A DNA stretch of 48,713 nt from a bacterium. GTDB lineage: Bacteria; Acidobacteriota; Polarisedimenticolia; Polarisedimenticolales; Polarisedimenticolaceae. Location: the NCBI GenBank assembly GCA_024226515.1, contig JAAELQ010000264.1, positions 1-48,713 on the forward strand, in the 5' to 3' direction. The notes under the pieces are model-generated. The model had not been told where the DNA came from. It made no database searches and saw nothing but the letters and a program-made list of their open reading frames with translations. Below are positions 32,992 through 41,322 of the stretch, one piece after another; position 1 is the first letter of the stretch; the number at the start of each line of letters is the position of its first letter. The position numbers and the translations under genes were made by a program.

Positions 32992-35766
32992 TCAGGAACA
33001 ACCGCTGGTCGAGCCACAGTTGACGCACGCGTAGCACGCGCCGTTGCGGATCATGATCGAGCCGCACTCGGTGCACGCCGGCGCGTCGGCCTGGGCCACG
33101 AAGACGGCGCGCTCCTGATTCTCCCGCTCGATTCCGTTACCGCCCTCGGTCTCCATCTCGACGCCGCTCTGCGCCTGCAGCGCCTGCTCGGGCTGCTCTT
33201 CGGTGGGCAGGAACTCGAGCGCCATCCAGCGGAACAGGTAGTCGACGATCGACTTGGCGATCGGGATCTGCTCGTTGCCGGTGAAGCCCGACGGCTCGAA
33301 GCGCACGTGGGTGAACTTGTCGACGAGGAAGCGCAGCTCGACGCCGTGCTGCAGCGCGAACGACACGGCCGTGGCGAAGGCGTCCGCGAAGCCGGCCAGC
33401 GTGGACCCCGCCTTGCCGAGCGTGACGAAGATCTCGCCCGGCTGGCCGTTCTCGTACAGGCCGCAGGTGATGTAGCCCTCGAAACCGGCGACGGAGAACT
33501 TGTGCGTCACCGAACGGCGGGTGTCGGGAAGCTTGAGCCGCTGCCGCTCGGGCGCGACCGTGGACGCGACCTCGGCCGCGACCGCCTTCGCATCGTCCTT
33601 GGCCTTGCCGGTGCTGAGCGGCTGGGTACGCTTGCAGCCGTCGCGGTAGATGGCGATCGATTTCAGCCCCAGTCGCCAGGCCTCGATGTACGCCTGCTCG
33701 ATGTCCTCGACCGTCGAGTCGCCGGGCATGTTGACCGTCTTCGAGATCGCGCCGGAGAGGAACGGCTGCGTCGCGGCCATCATCTTGATGTGGCCCATGT
33801 AGTGGATCGAGCGCTCGCCGTTGGCCGGACGGAACGCGCAGTCGAACACCGGCAGGTGCTCGTCCTTCAATTCCGAACAGCCCTCGATCGTGTCGTTCTC
33901 GTTGATGTAGTCGACGATCTTCTGGATCGATTCGTGGCCGTAGCCCATTTTCTTGAGCGACAGCGGAACGCTGTTGTTGACGATCTTGAACAACCCACCG
34001 CCGACGAGCTTCTTGTACTTGACCAGCGCCAGGTCGGGCTCGATCCCGGTGGTGTCGCAGTCCATCATGAACGCGATCGTCCCGGTCGGGGCCAGCACCG
34101 TGGCCTGCGCGTTGCGGTAGCCGTATTCGGTGCCCAGGGTGACGGCGTCGGCCCAGCAACCGCGCGCGGCCGACATCAGGTCGGACGGCACGATGTCGTC
34201 GTTGATGCCGTTGGCGTGACTCTGGTGCTTGCGCATCACGCGCAGGAACGGCTCGCGGTTACGGTCGAAGCCGGAGAACGGGCCGGTGCGGGCGGAGATG
34301 CGTGCGGACATCGCGTAGGCCTCGCCGCACATCAAGGCCGTGATCGCCCCGGCGTAGCCTCGTCCTTCTTCGGAGTCGTAGGGCTGGCCGCGCGACATCA
34401 GCAAGGCGCCCAGGTTGGCAAAGCCCAGGCCGAGCGGACGGTAGTCGTGCGAGTTCTTCTCGATCGCCGGCGTCGGATACGACGCGTTGTCGACCCAGAT
34501 CTCCATCGCCGCGATCGTCACGTCGATGGCGTGCTTGAACGAATCGACGTCGAACTCGCCGTCCGGCCTGCGGAAGCGCATCAGATTCAACGAGGCCAGG
34601 TTGCACGCAGAATCGTCGAGGAACATGTACTCCGAGCAGGGGTTGGATCCGTTGATCCGCGCCGTGTTCGGCGACGTGTGCCAGGTGTTGATCGTCGTGT
34701 CGAACTGGACACCGGGATCGCCGCAGACCCAGGCCGCGTCGGCCATCTTGCCCATCAGGTCGCGGGCGCGGTAGGAATCGACCGGCTTGCCGGACGTCAC
34801 CGCGCGCGTCGACCACTCGCCGTCGTTGAGCACGGCGCGCATGAACTCGTCGCTGACGCGGACAGAGTGGTTGGCGTTCTGGAAGAACACCGAGTCGTAT
34901 GCCCCGCCGGGGACGTTGAACTCGCCGGAGTAGCCGGAGTCGATCAGCGCCCAGGCCTTCTTCTCTTCGTCGGCCTTGCAGGTGATGAAGTCCTCGATGT
35001 CGGGATGGTCGGCGTCGAGCATGACCATCTTGGCCGCGCGGCGCGTCTTGCCGCCGGACTTGATCACGCCGGCGAACGCGTCGTAGCCCTTCATGAACGA
35101 CACGGGCCCGGAGGCGGTGCCGCCGCCGGCGAGCAGCTCGCGGCTGGAACGGATCGGCGACAGGTTGGATCCCGTGCCCGAGCCGAACTTGAACAGCATG
35201 CCCTCGGTCTTGGCCAGGTCCAGAATCGACCCCATCGTGTCGTCGACCGAGTTGATGAAACAGGCCGAGACCTGCGGCTTCTCTTCCACGCCGCAGTTGA
35301 ACCAGACCGGCGAGTTGAACGACACCATCTGGTTGACCAGCAGGTGGGTCAGTTCGGCCTCGAAGTTCTCGGCGTCGAGGTCGCTGGCGAAGTAATCGCC
35401 CTCGCGGCCCCAGCGCACGGCGGTCCGGGCCACGCGGTCGATCAACTGGCGCACGCTGGTCTCGCGCTCGGCGGTTCCCAACTGGCCGCGGAAGTACTTC
35501 TGCGCCACGACGTTGGTCGCCAGCTGCGACCACGTCTTGGGGACCTCGACGTTGCGCTGCTCGAACGCCACCTCGCCCTTCTCGTTGGTGATCACCGCGT
35601 CGCGCAGCTCCCATTCGAGCTTTTCGTAGGGATGGACGCCCGGCTCCGTATAGCGTCGGACGATTCGAAGGCCTTGTTTGTGTTCCTGGTGCCGACCGGC
35701 TTCTCCCTCGCCGACGAGCGGCGGAGCCGGTTTATCCTTCGAAGGACGCGGATCCTGACGGAGCAT
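32992..35766 (-). CDS. nrdJ: Adenosylcobalamin-dependent (class II) ribonucleotide reductase
   Basis: 924 residues from the ATG at 35766, which follows AGGAGG; the frame continues upstream but has no ribosome site. It reduces ribonucleotides using a cobalamin radical. SFNSPVWFNCGVEEKPQVSA starts the active-site barrel, with the first redox Cys. GSGTGSNLSPIRSSRE, SGGKTRRAAKMVMLDADHPD and NGSNPCSEYMFLDDSACNLA carry the catalytic Cys/Asn/Glu set; LAPTGTIAFMMDCDTTGIEP follows. The C-terminal CTECGSIMIRNGACYACVNC and GSTSGCS form the zinc and redox-relay tail typical of this group. Two NrdR-like boxes precede it. No B12 riboswitch is recognisable. This gene implies a cobalamin requirement for DNA synthesis. 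Confidence 0.97.
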   Translation of the reverse strand: MLRQDPRPSKDKPAPPLVGEGEAGRHQEHKQGLRIVRRYTEPGVHPYEKLEWELRDAVITNEKGEVAFEQRNVEVPKTWSQLATNVVAQKYFRGQLGTAERETSVRQLIDRVARTAVRWGREGDYFASDLDAENFEAELTHLLVNQMVSFNSPVWFNCGVEEKPQVSACFINSVDDTMGSILDLAKTEGMLFKFGSGTGSNLSPIRSSRELLAGGGTASGPVSFMKGYDAFAGVIKSGGKTRRAAKMVMLDADHPDIEDFITCKADEEKKAWALIDSGYSGEFNVPGGAYDSVFFQNANHSVRVSDEFMRAVLNDGEWSTRAVTSGKPVDSYRARDLMGKMADAAWVCGDPGVQFDTTINTWHTSPNTARINGSNPCSEYMFLDDSACNLASLNLMRFRRPDGEFDVDSFKHAIDVTIAAMEIWVDNASYPTPAIEKNSHDYRPLGLGFANLGALLMSRGQPYDSEEGRGYAGAITALMCGEAYAMSARISARTGPFSGFDRNREPFLRVMRKHQSHANGINDDIVPSDLMSAARGCWADAVTLGTEYGYRNAQATVLAPTGTIAFMMDCDTTGIEPDLALVKYKKLVGGGLFKIVNNSVPLSLKKMGYGHESIQKIVDYINENDTIEGCSELKDEHLPVFDCAFRPANGERSIHYMGHIKMMAATQPFLSGAISKTVNMPGDSTVEDIEQAYIEAWRLGLKSIAIYRDGCKRTQPLSTGKAKDDAKAVAAEVASTVAPERQRLKLPDTRRSVTHKFSVAGFEGYITCGLYENGQPGEIFVTLGKAGSTLAGFADAFATAVSFALQHGVELRFLVDKFTHVRFEPSGFTGNEQIPIAKSIVDYLFRWMALEFLPTEEQPEQALQAQSGVEMETEGGNGIERENQERAVFVAQADAPACTECGSIMIRNGACYACVNCGSTSGCS

Positions 35767-35790
35767 AGAGGTGAACCTCCTGGGCGAAAC

Positions 35791-35814
35791 GTCTCTGAAG
35801 GCGGGGGCAGAGAC
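35791..35814 (-). promoter_or_regulatory. Hairpin in the nrdJ leader next to the ribosome site
   Basis: GTCTCTG and CAGAGAC pair over seven bases across a ten-base loop. The stem ends nine bases upstream of the AGGAGG of nrdJ. It may affect ribosome loading; no known riboswitch is recognised. Confidence 0.5.
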
Positions 35815-35961
35815 CCTGTCGCCGAAGCATGACAACTGTGAGCGAAAAACGACCGAAACGCGGGGCGGCAACATCCGCCCGAGACCCCCCGCGCTCGATC
35901 AAAAGCGCGCGTGAATTTAACAACCTAACTCCGTCTCGTCAAGGCCAAACCGGCCCCTGGG

Positions 35962-36028
35962 CCACAAAATATTGGAGCATTGCCGTCCGGACTACGCAAG
36001 ATGTAGTGGTTGCTCGATATCGACGCAA
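35962..36028 (-). promoter_or_regulatory. Tandem NrdR-like boxes and adjacent palindrome upstream of nrdJ
   Basis: CCACAAAATATTGGAG (35962-35977) and ACGCAAGATGTAGTGG (35994-36009) each match the NrdR consensus ACACWATATATWGTGT at 12 of 16 positions by eye. They are exactly 32 bases apart, the spacing of known NrdR box pairs (three helical turns). TTGCTCGATATCGACGCAA at 36010-36028 is an imperfect palindrome directly beside the second box. The gap 35767-36112 holds this region and a GC-rich leader of about 180 bases, and no gene. Confidence 0.65.
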
Positions 36029-36112
36029 CACTCCCCGGCTCAGGAATTTAGCTCCGTCTGTTTGCTTTATTTTCGCCTATCGCGGCGACCGAGTCAAGGG
36101 CGGAACGGGGGC

Positions 36113-36451
36113 CTAGCGGACGGTCTTCTTGGCCGTCCACTCGCGGAAAAACTCGAGAAAATCCTCGGGTGGATCGACGAACTGGATCCCCATCCCGCAG
36201 TCGAGCACGTGCGACAGCTGGGGCGGGACCTTCTTGGCCCAGCACACCCGTCCCCACATCGTGAATGCCCGTTCCTGGAAGTCGACGACGATCTGGATGG
36301 TCGTGCCGGGCTTGAACACGCTGTTCGTCTTGACGCTCAGGCCCGTGGCCGAGAGGTTCTTGGTGAAGCCGGTCTTGTCCGCCTTCGTCTGCCCGAACTT
36401 GACCATCAAGCGCCGCCTGGCGCGTTCGGTGCGTCGCTTTTCCTGGGCCAT
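36113..36451 (-). CDS. PilZ-domain protein
   Basis: 112 residues from the ATG at 36451, which follows AAGGAG; an ATG six codons earlier lacks a ribosome site. It is a stand-alone PilZ domain. The N-terminal ERARRRLMVKFG corresponds to the RxxxR part, and NLSATGLSVKTNSVFKPG corresponds to the D/NxSxxG part of the c-di-GMP site. The final strands are GRVCWAKKV and GMGIQFVDPPED. Spacing in RRTERARRR keeps the two arginines, so c-di-GMP binding is likely. Stand-alone PilZ proteins regulate motility, polysaccharide secretion or pili. No such genes are adjacent. Confidence 0.9.
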   Translation of the reverse strand: MAQEKRRTERARRRLMVKFGQTKADKTGFTKNLSATGLSVKTNSVFKPGTTIQIVVDFQERAFTMWGRVCWAKKVPPQLSHVLDCGMGIQFVDPPEDFLEFFREWTAKKTVR

Positions 36452-36475
36452 CCCGCTCCTTCCGTGCAAGCCGTC

Positions 36476-37540
36476 CTATTCTAACCCCTGGTCATCCGCT
36501 CCGCGCCCCTCGATCTGCCGGATGGCCCACTCGGCGTGCGAACGCACGACGGGATCCTCGTCGTCGAGCGCGCGCGCCAGATGCGTCAGCGCCGCGCGGT
36601 CTCCGGCGTTTCCCAGGACGATGCACGCGTTGCGCCGCATGCCCTCCCACTTCGCCCGCATCAGCGACGTGCCCGAGTAACGCGCCCGGAACGCCTCCTC
36701 ATCGAGGCCCAGCATGTCGATCGGGTCCAGTCCGCGGAGATCCTCGCGTCGTTCGAGCGGATCCGCCGGCGTCGCCTCGGCGAAGCGCAGATTCCACGGA
36801 CAGACGTCCTGGCATACGTCGCAGCCGAAGATCCAGTCCGCGTTGCCCGCGCGGCGCTCCTCGGGGATCGGGCCGCGGTGCTCGATCGTCCAGTACGAGA
36901 TGCAGCGTTCGGAGTCGACGACGCCGTCCTCGACGATCGCCCCGGTCGGGCACGCGTCGAGACACGACGTGCACGTTCCGCAGAACTCCTCGTGCGGCCC
37001 CGTGTCCGCGACCAGCTCCGCCGCGGTCAACAGCTCGGCCAGCAGCAGCCACGATCCGCGCCCGCGCGAGATGAGGTTCGCGTTCTTGCCGATCCAGCCG
37101 ATGCCGGCGCGCTCGGCCCACGCGCGCTCGAGCACCGGCCCGGTGTCGACGAACGAGCGCGTGGCCTGCCCCGTCGTCTCCTCGAGCCACGCGGTCAGCC
37201 GCTTCAGGCGCTTGCCCATCACGCGGTGGTAGTCGCGTCCGCGCGCGTAGAGCGCAACCCGCGCCCGACCGGGCGGGGTCCGCGCCTCCTCCGCTCCGGG
37301 CCAGTAATTCAGCGCCAGGCTGACCACACTGCGGCAGCCGGGGAGCAGCATCCGCGGGTCCGATCGCATCTCGGGCGCGCGATCGAGCCAGGTCATCCCG
37401 GCCTGGTGTCCCGCGCCGAGCCAGCGGGCCAGCGCCTGCGCGTCGCGTCGCGGCTCGACCGCTTCGGCGATACCGATCGCGTCGAAGCCCTCGCTGGCGG
37501 CCCGCTGCCTCAGCTCTCGAGTCAGCCGCCCACGATCCAC
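36476..37540 (-). CDS. queG: Epoxyqueuosine reductase QueG
   Basis: 354 residues from the GTG at 37540, five bases after the trmJ stop; the longer frame would overlap trmJ. It performs the last step of queuosine synthesis on tRNA with cobalamin and two 4Fe-4S clusters. Cluster ligands are in CGTCTSCLDACPTGAI and GCDVCQDVCPWN; the B12/substrate region includes ALNYWPG, YARGRDYHRVMGKRLKRL, FVDTGPVLERAWAERAGIGW and IGKNANLI. A short HEAT-like repeat is at the C-terminus (LARALDDEDPVVRSHAEWAI). It adds to the cobalamin demand shown by nrdJ and links functionally with tRNA-modifying trmJ upstream. Confidence 0.95.
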   Translation of the reverse strand: MDRGRLTRELRQRAASEGFDAIGIAEAVEPRRDAQALARWLGAGHQAGMTWLDRAPEMRSDPRMLLPGCRSVVSLALNYWPGAEEARTPPGRARVALYARGRDYHRVMGKRLKRLTAWLEETTGQATRSFVDTGPVLERAWAERAGIGWIGKNANLISRGRGSWLLLAELLTAAELVADTGPHEEFCGTCTSCLDACPTGAIVEDGVVDSERCISYWTIEHRGPIPEERRAGNADWIFGCDVCQDVCPWNLRFAEATPADPLERREDLRGLDPIDMLGLDEEAFRARYSGTSLMRAKWEGMRRNACIVLGNAGDRAALTHLARALDDEDPVVRSHAEWAIRQIEGRGADDQGLE

Positions 37541-37544
37541 GGCC

Positions 37545-38342
37545 TCAGTCCTCTCCGTCGGGCCGCGGGATCTGTTGCGTGGCGCCGGCCCGGTCCTCCG
37601 CGGGCACGTCCAAACCCGCCCGCTCGGCGGCCCACAGAGTCTGCCGGGCGACGCCACGCAGCAGCTTGACTTCATGATCGGTCGCGTGGGCCCGCCCGAG
37701 CATGCGGCGCAGGCGGCGCATCAACACGTCCTTCGTCTCGTCGTGGATGAAACCGATCGACAGCAGAGCCCGCTCGAGGTGCGCGTACATCGCCTCACGC
37801 GCGCCGTGCTCCGCGGGCGGCGCGAGACCACTGACCGCCGGTTCGAGCACCGTCAGGCGCAGCTGGTAGGCCACCAGCAGCACGCTCTGGGCCAGGTTGA
37901 ACGACGGGTAGGCGTCGGCGGCCGGGAAGTGCACGAGGTGCGTGCAGCGGTCGAGCTCGTCGTCGGTCAGGCCGCGGTCCTCGCGGCCGAAGACATACGC
38001 CGTCTCCACCTCCGGCGACAGCCCGGCCAGCACCTCCTCGATGCGATCGAGGCGCCAGTGCGGCACACGGTGCTTGCCGGTGCGCGCGGTCAGTCCGACG
38101 ACGGCGCCCGCGCCGTCGAGTGCGCCGTCGAGGTCATCGTGGATCTGCGCGTTTTCCAACAGGTCCGCGGCGTCGACGGCCAGCTTGCGCGCGTCCTCAC
38201 CGAGCGAATCGCACGCGGGGCGCACGAGAACGAGGCGGGAGAAGCCGAGGTTCTTCAGCGCGCGGGCGGCCGAGCCGACGTTGCCGCCGAACTGGGGCTC
38301 CACCAGAACGAAACGCGCGCGACGTTGATTCCCCGGCTCCAC
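37545..38342 (-). CDS. trmJ: tRNA (cytidine/uridine-2'-O)-methyltransferase TrmJ
   Basis: 265 residues, the usual TrmJ length. SPOUT-knot motifs are RFVLVEPQFGGNVGSAARAL, KNLGFSRLVLVRP, AYVFGREDRGLTDDELDRC and FPAADAYPSFNLAQSVLL, with the conserved Arg/Glu and NLAQSV loop. The C-terminal helical region (LSIGFIHDETKDVLMRRLRR) is the dimerisation extension seen in TrmJ but not in TrmL. It methylates position 32 of tRNA. The start is GTG 38342 with only a G-run upstream. It is followed by queG after a four-base gap, so both belong to one tRNA-modification unit. Confidence 0.93.
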   Translation of the reverse strand: MEPGNQRRARFVLVEPQFGGNVGSAARALKNLGFSRLVLVRPACDSLGEDARKLAVDAADLLENAQIHDDLDGALDGAGAVVGLTARTGKHRVPHWRLDRIEEVLAGLSPEVETAYVFGREDRGLTDDELDRCTHLVHFPAADAYPSFNLAQSVLLVAYQLRLTVLEPAVSGLAPPAEHGAREAMYAHLERALLSIGFIHDETKDVLMRRLRRMLGRAHATDHEVKLLRGVARQTLWAAERAGLDVPAEDRAGATQQIPRPDGED

Positions 38343-38361
38343 CCCCCGAGGATATCAAGCT

Positions 38362-39036
38362 TCAATTCCCGGCGCGTCCCCGCAGCGGGAAGGTCTCCTG
38401 CACGACCTCGCGGCTCGCCAGCCGTTCGCCGGCCACGGCGATCATCTGCTTGTTGAAGAACAGGGTCAGCCCGCGCGTGCGCAGCGTGTTGGCGTAGTCG
38501 ATCTCACGCACGAATCGGTCGCGCCGCTCCTGGGGCACGTCGCGCGCGGCCTTCGTCGCGTCGTACTCGAACGGGCCGGTCCATGCTGCGTGGAAGCCGG
38601 CGTCGTCGCGAAACAGGACCTCGCCCAGGCGCTGCCGGATCAGCGGCTCCTTGAAACTCTCGAACGAGACGATGATCTCGCTGATCCCGTCCCGGTTCAG
38701 ATCGAACAGCTCGAGGTCGCCGTTGCCGACGAACCCGCCGTACTCCGAGCCGAAGTCGCGCGTGTAGCGCGGCACGAGCTCGTCCCCGCGCCGGTCGAAC
38801 ACTCCGAGGCGAACGTTGATCGCGTCCTCCCTGTCGTTCGAGCCGGTCATGTAGCTGGCGACGCAGACGACCTGCTTGGTCTCGCCGGGAACGACCTTCC
38901 CGTTGAGGATCGTCCCGGACAGGACGTCCTTCGGCTGCAAGCCGAGGGCGTGATACGCCGTCTGCTTGGCCTCGGCGATCGAGCCCAGGGCAACGAGCGA
39001 AAGCAGCACGGCCGGCAAAACGCGGTGGTAGGTCAC
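38362..39036 (-). CDS. Exported hypothetical protein with a DxNxDG loop
   Basis: 224 residues from the GTG at 39036. Residues 1-23 are a signal peptide (VLPAVLLSLVALGSIAEA). The mature protein has no recognised family. It contains FDLNRDGISEIIVSFESF, a FG-GAP/VCBS-type calcium loop followed by a strand, and a stretch predicted to be beta-rich before it (SGTILNGKVVPGETKQVVCV). The C-terminal half is helical and charged. It sits 20 bases upstream of trmJ on the same strand. It may share the transcript, although no functional link is apparent. Confidence 0.75.
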   Translation of the reverse strand: MTYHRVLPAVLLSLVALGSIAEAKQTAYHALGLQPKDVLSGTILNGKVVPGETKQVVCVASYMTGSNDREDAINVRLGVFDRRGDELVPRYTRDFGSEYGGFVGNGDLELFDLNRDGISEIIVSFESFKEPLIRQRLGEVLFRDDAGFHAAWTGPFEYDATKAARDVPQERRDRFVREIDYANTLRTRGLTLFFNKQMIAVAGERLASREVVQETFPLRGRAGN

Positions 39037-39121
39037 GTCGTGGGTCCCCCCGGATGACGCCCACCCCGAAGAGGGTGCGATCCGTGGGCGATCTTAAGGC
39101 CGGAAACCCGACCGTGCCAGT

Positions 39122-39163
39122 GCGGCCCCTCCGGGGCACCGGGGGGCCGCCGTTTCCTATAAT
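39122..39163 (+). promoter_or_regulatory. Hairpin and -10 element upstream of the menaquinone operon
   Basis: TATAAT at 39158-39163 is a perfect -10, with a start of transcription near 39170 and a leader of about 24 bases; no good -35 is visible. Just upstream GCGGCCCC (39122-39129) pairs with GGGGCCGC (39143-39150), which could terminate the upstream divergent antisense or bind a protein. Nothing else stands out in the 157-base gap. Confidence 0.45.
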
Positions 39164-39193
39164 GTTGTTCTCTTCGGTTTCGGGGGAGTTTTC

Positions 39194-40444
39194 ATGCTCG
39201 TCTACACTGCCCGGGTGCTGATTCCCATCGCCTCCTCTCCGCTGTGGGACGGGGCCGTCGCCGTCGAGGACGGCCGCATCGTCAACCTGGGACCAGCCGC
39301 CGAGGTGATCGAGGCGGCGGGCCAGGGCGCCGAGGTGCGAGCGCTGGGCGAGGCCGCATTGATGCCGGGGCTGGTCAACGCCCACACGCATGTCGAGCTG
39401 TCCTGGATGGCGAGCGGCCGGCCGCCCGGGGGCAGCTACACCGACTGGCTGCGCGGGCTGCTCGAGCTGCGCGAGCGCGAGGACGAGGAGACGGCGCGGG
39501 CGGCGGCGGAGGCGGCGCTGGGCGCGATGGCGGCGCGCGGCACGGTCGCCGTGGGCGACCTCTCGAACCGCACCTGGGCCGCCGGCGTGCTGGCGCGCTC
39601 GGGGCTGCACGGGATCGCGTTCCACGAGCTGCTCAGCTCGCACATCGCGCACGCCGAGCAGCGGATCGAGGAGGCGGCCGAACGGCTCGATCGGATCGAG
39701 GCCGAGGCCGACGTGGCCGCCGCGAGCGATCGCCTGCGCGTGATCCTGACCCCACACGCCCCGCACACGGTCTCGGCTCCGCTGCTGCGCGCGCTCGCCG
39801 GGCGCGCCGAGGCCTCGAACGAGCTACTCTCGATCCACGTCTCCGAGAGCGTCGAGGAGTGCGAGCTGCTGGCCGGGGACGGCGGAGCACTGGACGAGTT
39901 CCTGCGCGAACACCGGTTCCGCGACCCGGCGTGGGAGCCGCCGAAGCAGACCCCGGTCGAGTACCTGGACCGGCTGGGCGTACTGTCGGCGCGGACCCTC
40001 GCCGTGCACTGCGTGCATCTCGAACACCACGACCACTCGAAGCTGCAGGCCCGCGGCGCGACGGTGGTGACCTGTCCGCGCAGCAATCGCTACCTCGGCG
40101 TCGGCAGCGCGCCGGTTCCCGCGCTGCTGCGCGAGGGCGTGCCGATCGCGCTGGGGACTGATTCGCTGGCCAGCAACCCCGACCTCGACCTGTTCGCCGA
40201 GATTGCGGCGCTGCGCGAGGAGCACCCCGGGCTGGCCCCGGCGGCGATCCTGCGCATCGCGACGCTCAACGGCGCCACGGCCCTCGGGCTCGCCGACCGG
40301 CTTGGATCGATCGAACCCGGAAAGCTGGCCGAGCTCGTCGTGGTACGGATCGACGACGAGGAAGAGCATCCGCTCGAGGCGCTGTGCTCGAACCCCTCGG
40401 AGGTGCATCGCTTGAGCGACGCACCGTGGAGCGCGGGGCCTTGA
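39194..40444 (+). CDS. mqnX: Aminodeoxyfutalosine deaminase-like amidohydrolase
   Basis: 416 residues, amidohydrolase superfamily of the TrzN/SAH-deaminase type. Metal ligands are present: LVNAHTHVELS (His-x-His), ILTPHAPHTVS, SIHVSESVEECELL, AVHCVHL and ALGTDSLASNPDLD. The NAHTHVELSWM start is that of aminofutalosine deaminases, and the next two genes, an MqnP-like prenyltransferase and UbiX, belong to the futalosine menaquinone route. This makes deamination of aminodeoxyfutalosine to futalosine the best assignment. Another deaminase activity is possible, since sequence alone does not separate substrates. The ATG follows GGGGGAG; the stop overlaps the next start as TTGA. Confidence 0.75.
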   Translation: MLVYTARVLIPIASSPLWDGAVAVEDGRIVNLGPAAEVIEAAGQGAEVRALGEAALMPGLVNAHTHVELSWMASGRPPGGSYTDWLRGLLELREREDEETARAAAEAALGAMAARGTVAVGDLSNRTWAAGVLARSGLHGIAFHELLSSHIAHAEQRIEEAAERLDRIEAEADVAAASDRLRVILTPHAPHTVSAPLLRALAGRAEASNELLSIHVSESVEECELLAGDGGALDEFLREHRFRDPAWEPPKQTPVEYLDRLGVLSARTLAVHCVHLEHHDHSKLQARGATVVTCPRSNRYLGVGSAPVPALLREGVPIALGTDSLASNPDLDLFAEIAALREEHPGLAPAAILRIATLNGATALGLADRLGSIEPGKLAELVVVRIDDEEEHPLEALCSNPSEVHRLSDAPWSAGP

Positions 40445-41313
40445 CCGGCGTCGCGGCGACCGTTCGCACATGGGCGCGGATGGTCAAGTTCTCTCACAGC
40501 GTCTTCGCGCTGCCCTTCGCACTGTCCGGGGCGGTGCTGGCCATCGCCGGCCACGGTTTCGAGTGGCAGCAGATCTTCTGGATCGCGGTCTGCATGGTCG
40601 GCGCGCGGAACGCGGCGATGGGCTTCAACCGGCTCGCCGATCACGCGATCGACGCGCGTAACCCGCGGACGGCCGACCGCGAGCTTCCGGCCGGTCGATT
40701 GACTCGAATCTCGGTCTGGGCGTTCACGCTCGCGCTGTCGGGGTTGTTCGTCTTCGCGGCGTTCCGACTCAACCCGCTGTGCGGCTGGTTGTCGTTTCCC
40801 GCGCTGCTGATCGTCTTCGGCTATTCGTTCACGAAGCGCGTGACCTGGGCCAGTCACCTGTTTCTCGGTCTCGCGCTGGCCGTGGCGCCCGTCGGCGGCT
40901 GGGTCGCGATCCGCGGCGGCTTCGCGCTCGTGCCCTGGCTGCTCGGCGCGGCGGTGCTGTCGTGGGTCGCCGGCTTCGACGTGGTCTACGCCTGCCAGGA
41001 TCTGGAGTTCGACCGGCGCGAGGGGCTGAGGTCGATCCCGGCCCGTTTCGGCCTGCGCGGCGCGCTCGTCGCGGCGCGGCTGCTGCACGCGCTGGCAGTG
41101 GTCCTGCTGGCGGCGGTGGGGCTGTTCGCCGAGGGGCTGCATCCGGCCTACTGGCTGGGCTGGGGCGTCGTGACGCTGCTGCTCGTGCACGAACATCGCC
41201 TGGTGAGCGAGGACGACCTGTCCAGGCTCGGAGTGGCGTTCTTCAACATGAACGGCATCATAAGTGTCGTCTACTTCGCGAACGTTCTCGTCGCGTCCTT
41301 GCTGGCAGTCTAG
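40441..41313 (+). CDS. mqnP: UbiA-type prenyltransferase MqnP (menaquinone, futalosine route)
   Basis: 290 residues from the TTG at 40441, which overlaps the previous stop (TTGA) and follows GGAG; a GTG at 40426 is the alternative. About eight membrane helices. The first Asp-rich motif is in GARNAAMGFNRLADHAIDAR, followed by NPRTADRELPAGRLT, the signature of the UbiA-like group that includes MqnP. The second motif is in GFDVVYACQDLEFDRREGLR. It transfers a polyprenyl chain to 1,4-dihydroxy-6-naphthoate in the inner membrane. It is the middle gene of a three-gene operon, with nine bases to ubiX. Confidence 0.9.
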   Translation: MTGVAATVRTWARMVKFSHSVFALPFALSGAVLAIAGHGFEWQQIFWIAVCMVGARNAAMGFNRLADHAIDARNPRTADRELPAGRLTRISVWAFTLALSGLFVFAAFRLNPLCGWLSFPALLIVFGYSFTKRVTWASHLFLGLALAVAPVGGWVAIRGGFALVPWLLGAAVLSWVAGFDVVYACQDLEFDRREGLRSIPARFGLRGALVAARLLHALAVVLLAAVGLFAEGLHPAYWLGWGVVTLLLVHEHRLVSEDDLSRLGVAFFNMNGIISVVYFANVLVASLLAV

Positions 41314-41322
41314 GAGGCCGTC

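Noticed and set aside
32808..33017. Short minus frame between the lipoprotein and nrdJ
   Set aside because: It crosses the nrdJ terminator and has Pro/Gly/Arg-rich, non-coding composition.
33307..35832. Long open frame (841 codons) on the plus strand across nrdJ
   Set aside because: The minus strand encodes a complete, motif-rich NrdJ in the same place. The plus frame has the His/Arg/Val-rich composition of antisense GC-rich DNA and no family motif.
35767..36112. Cobalamin riboswitch upstream of nrdJ
   Set aside because: I looked for the B12 box (GCCACTG) and the usual stem order on the minus strand and did not find them.
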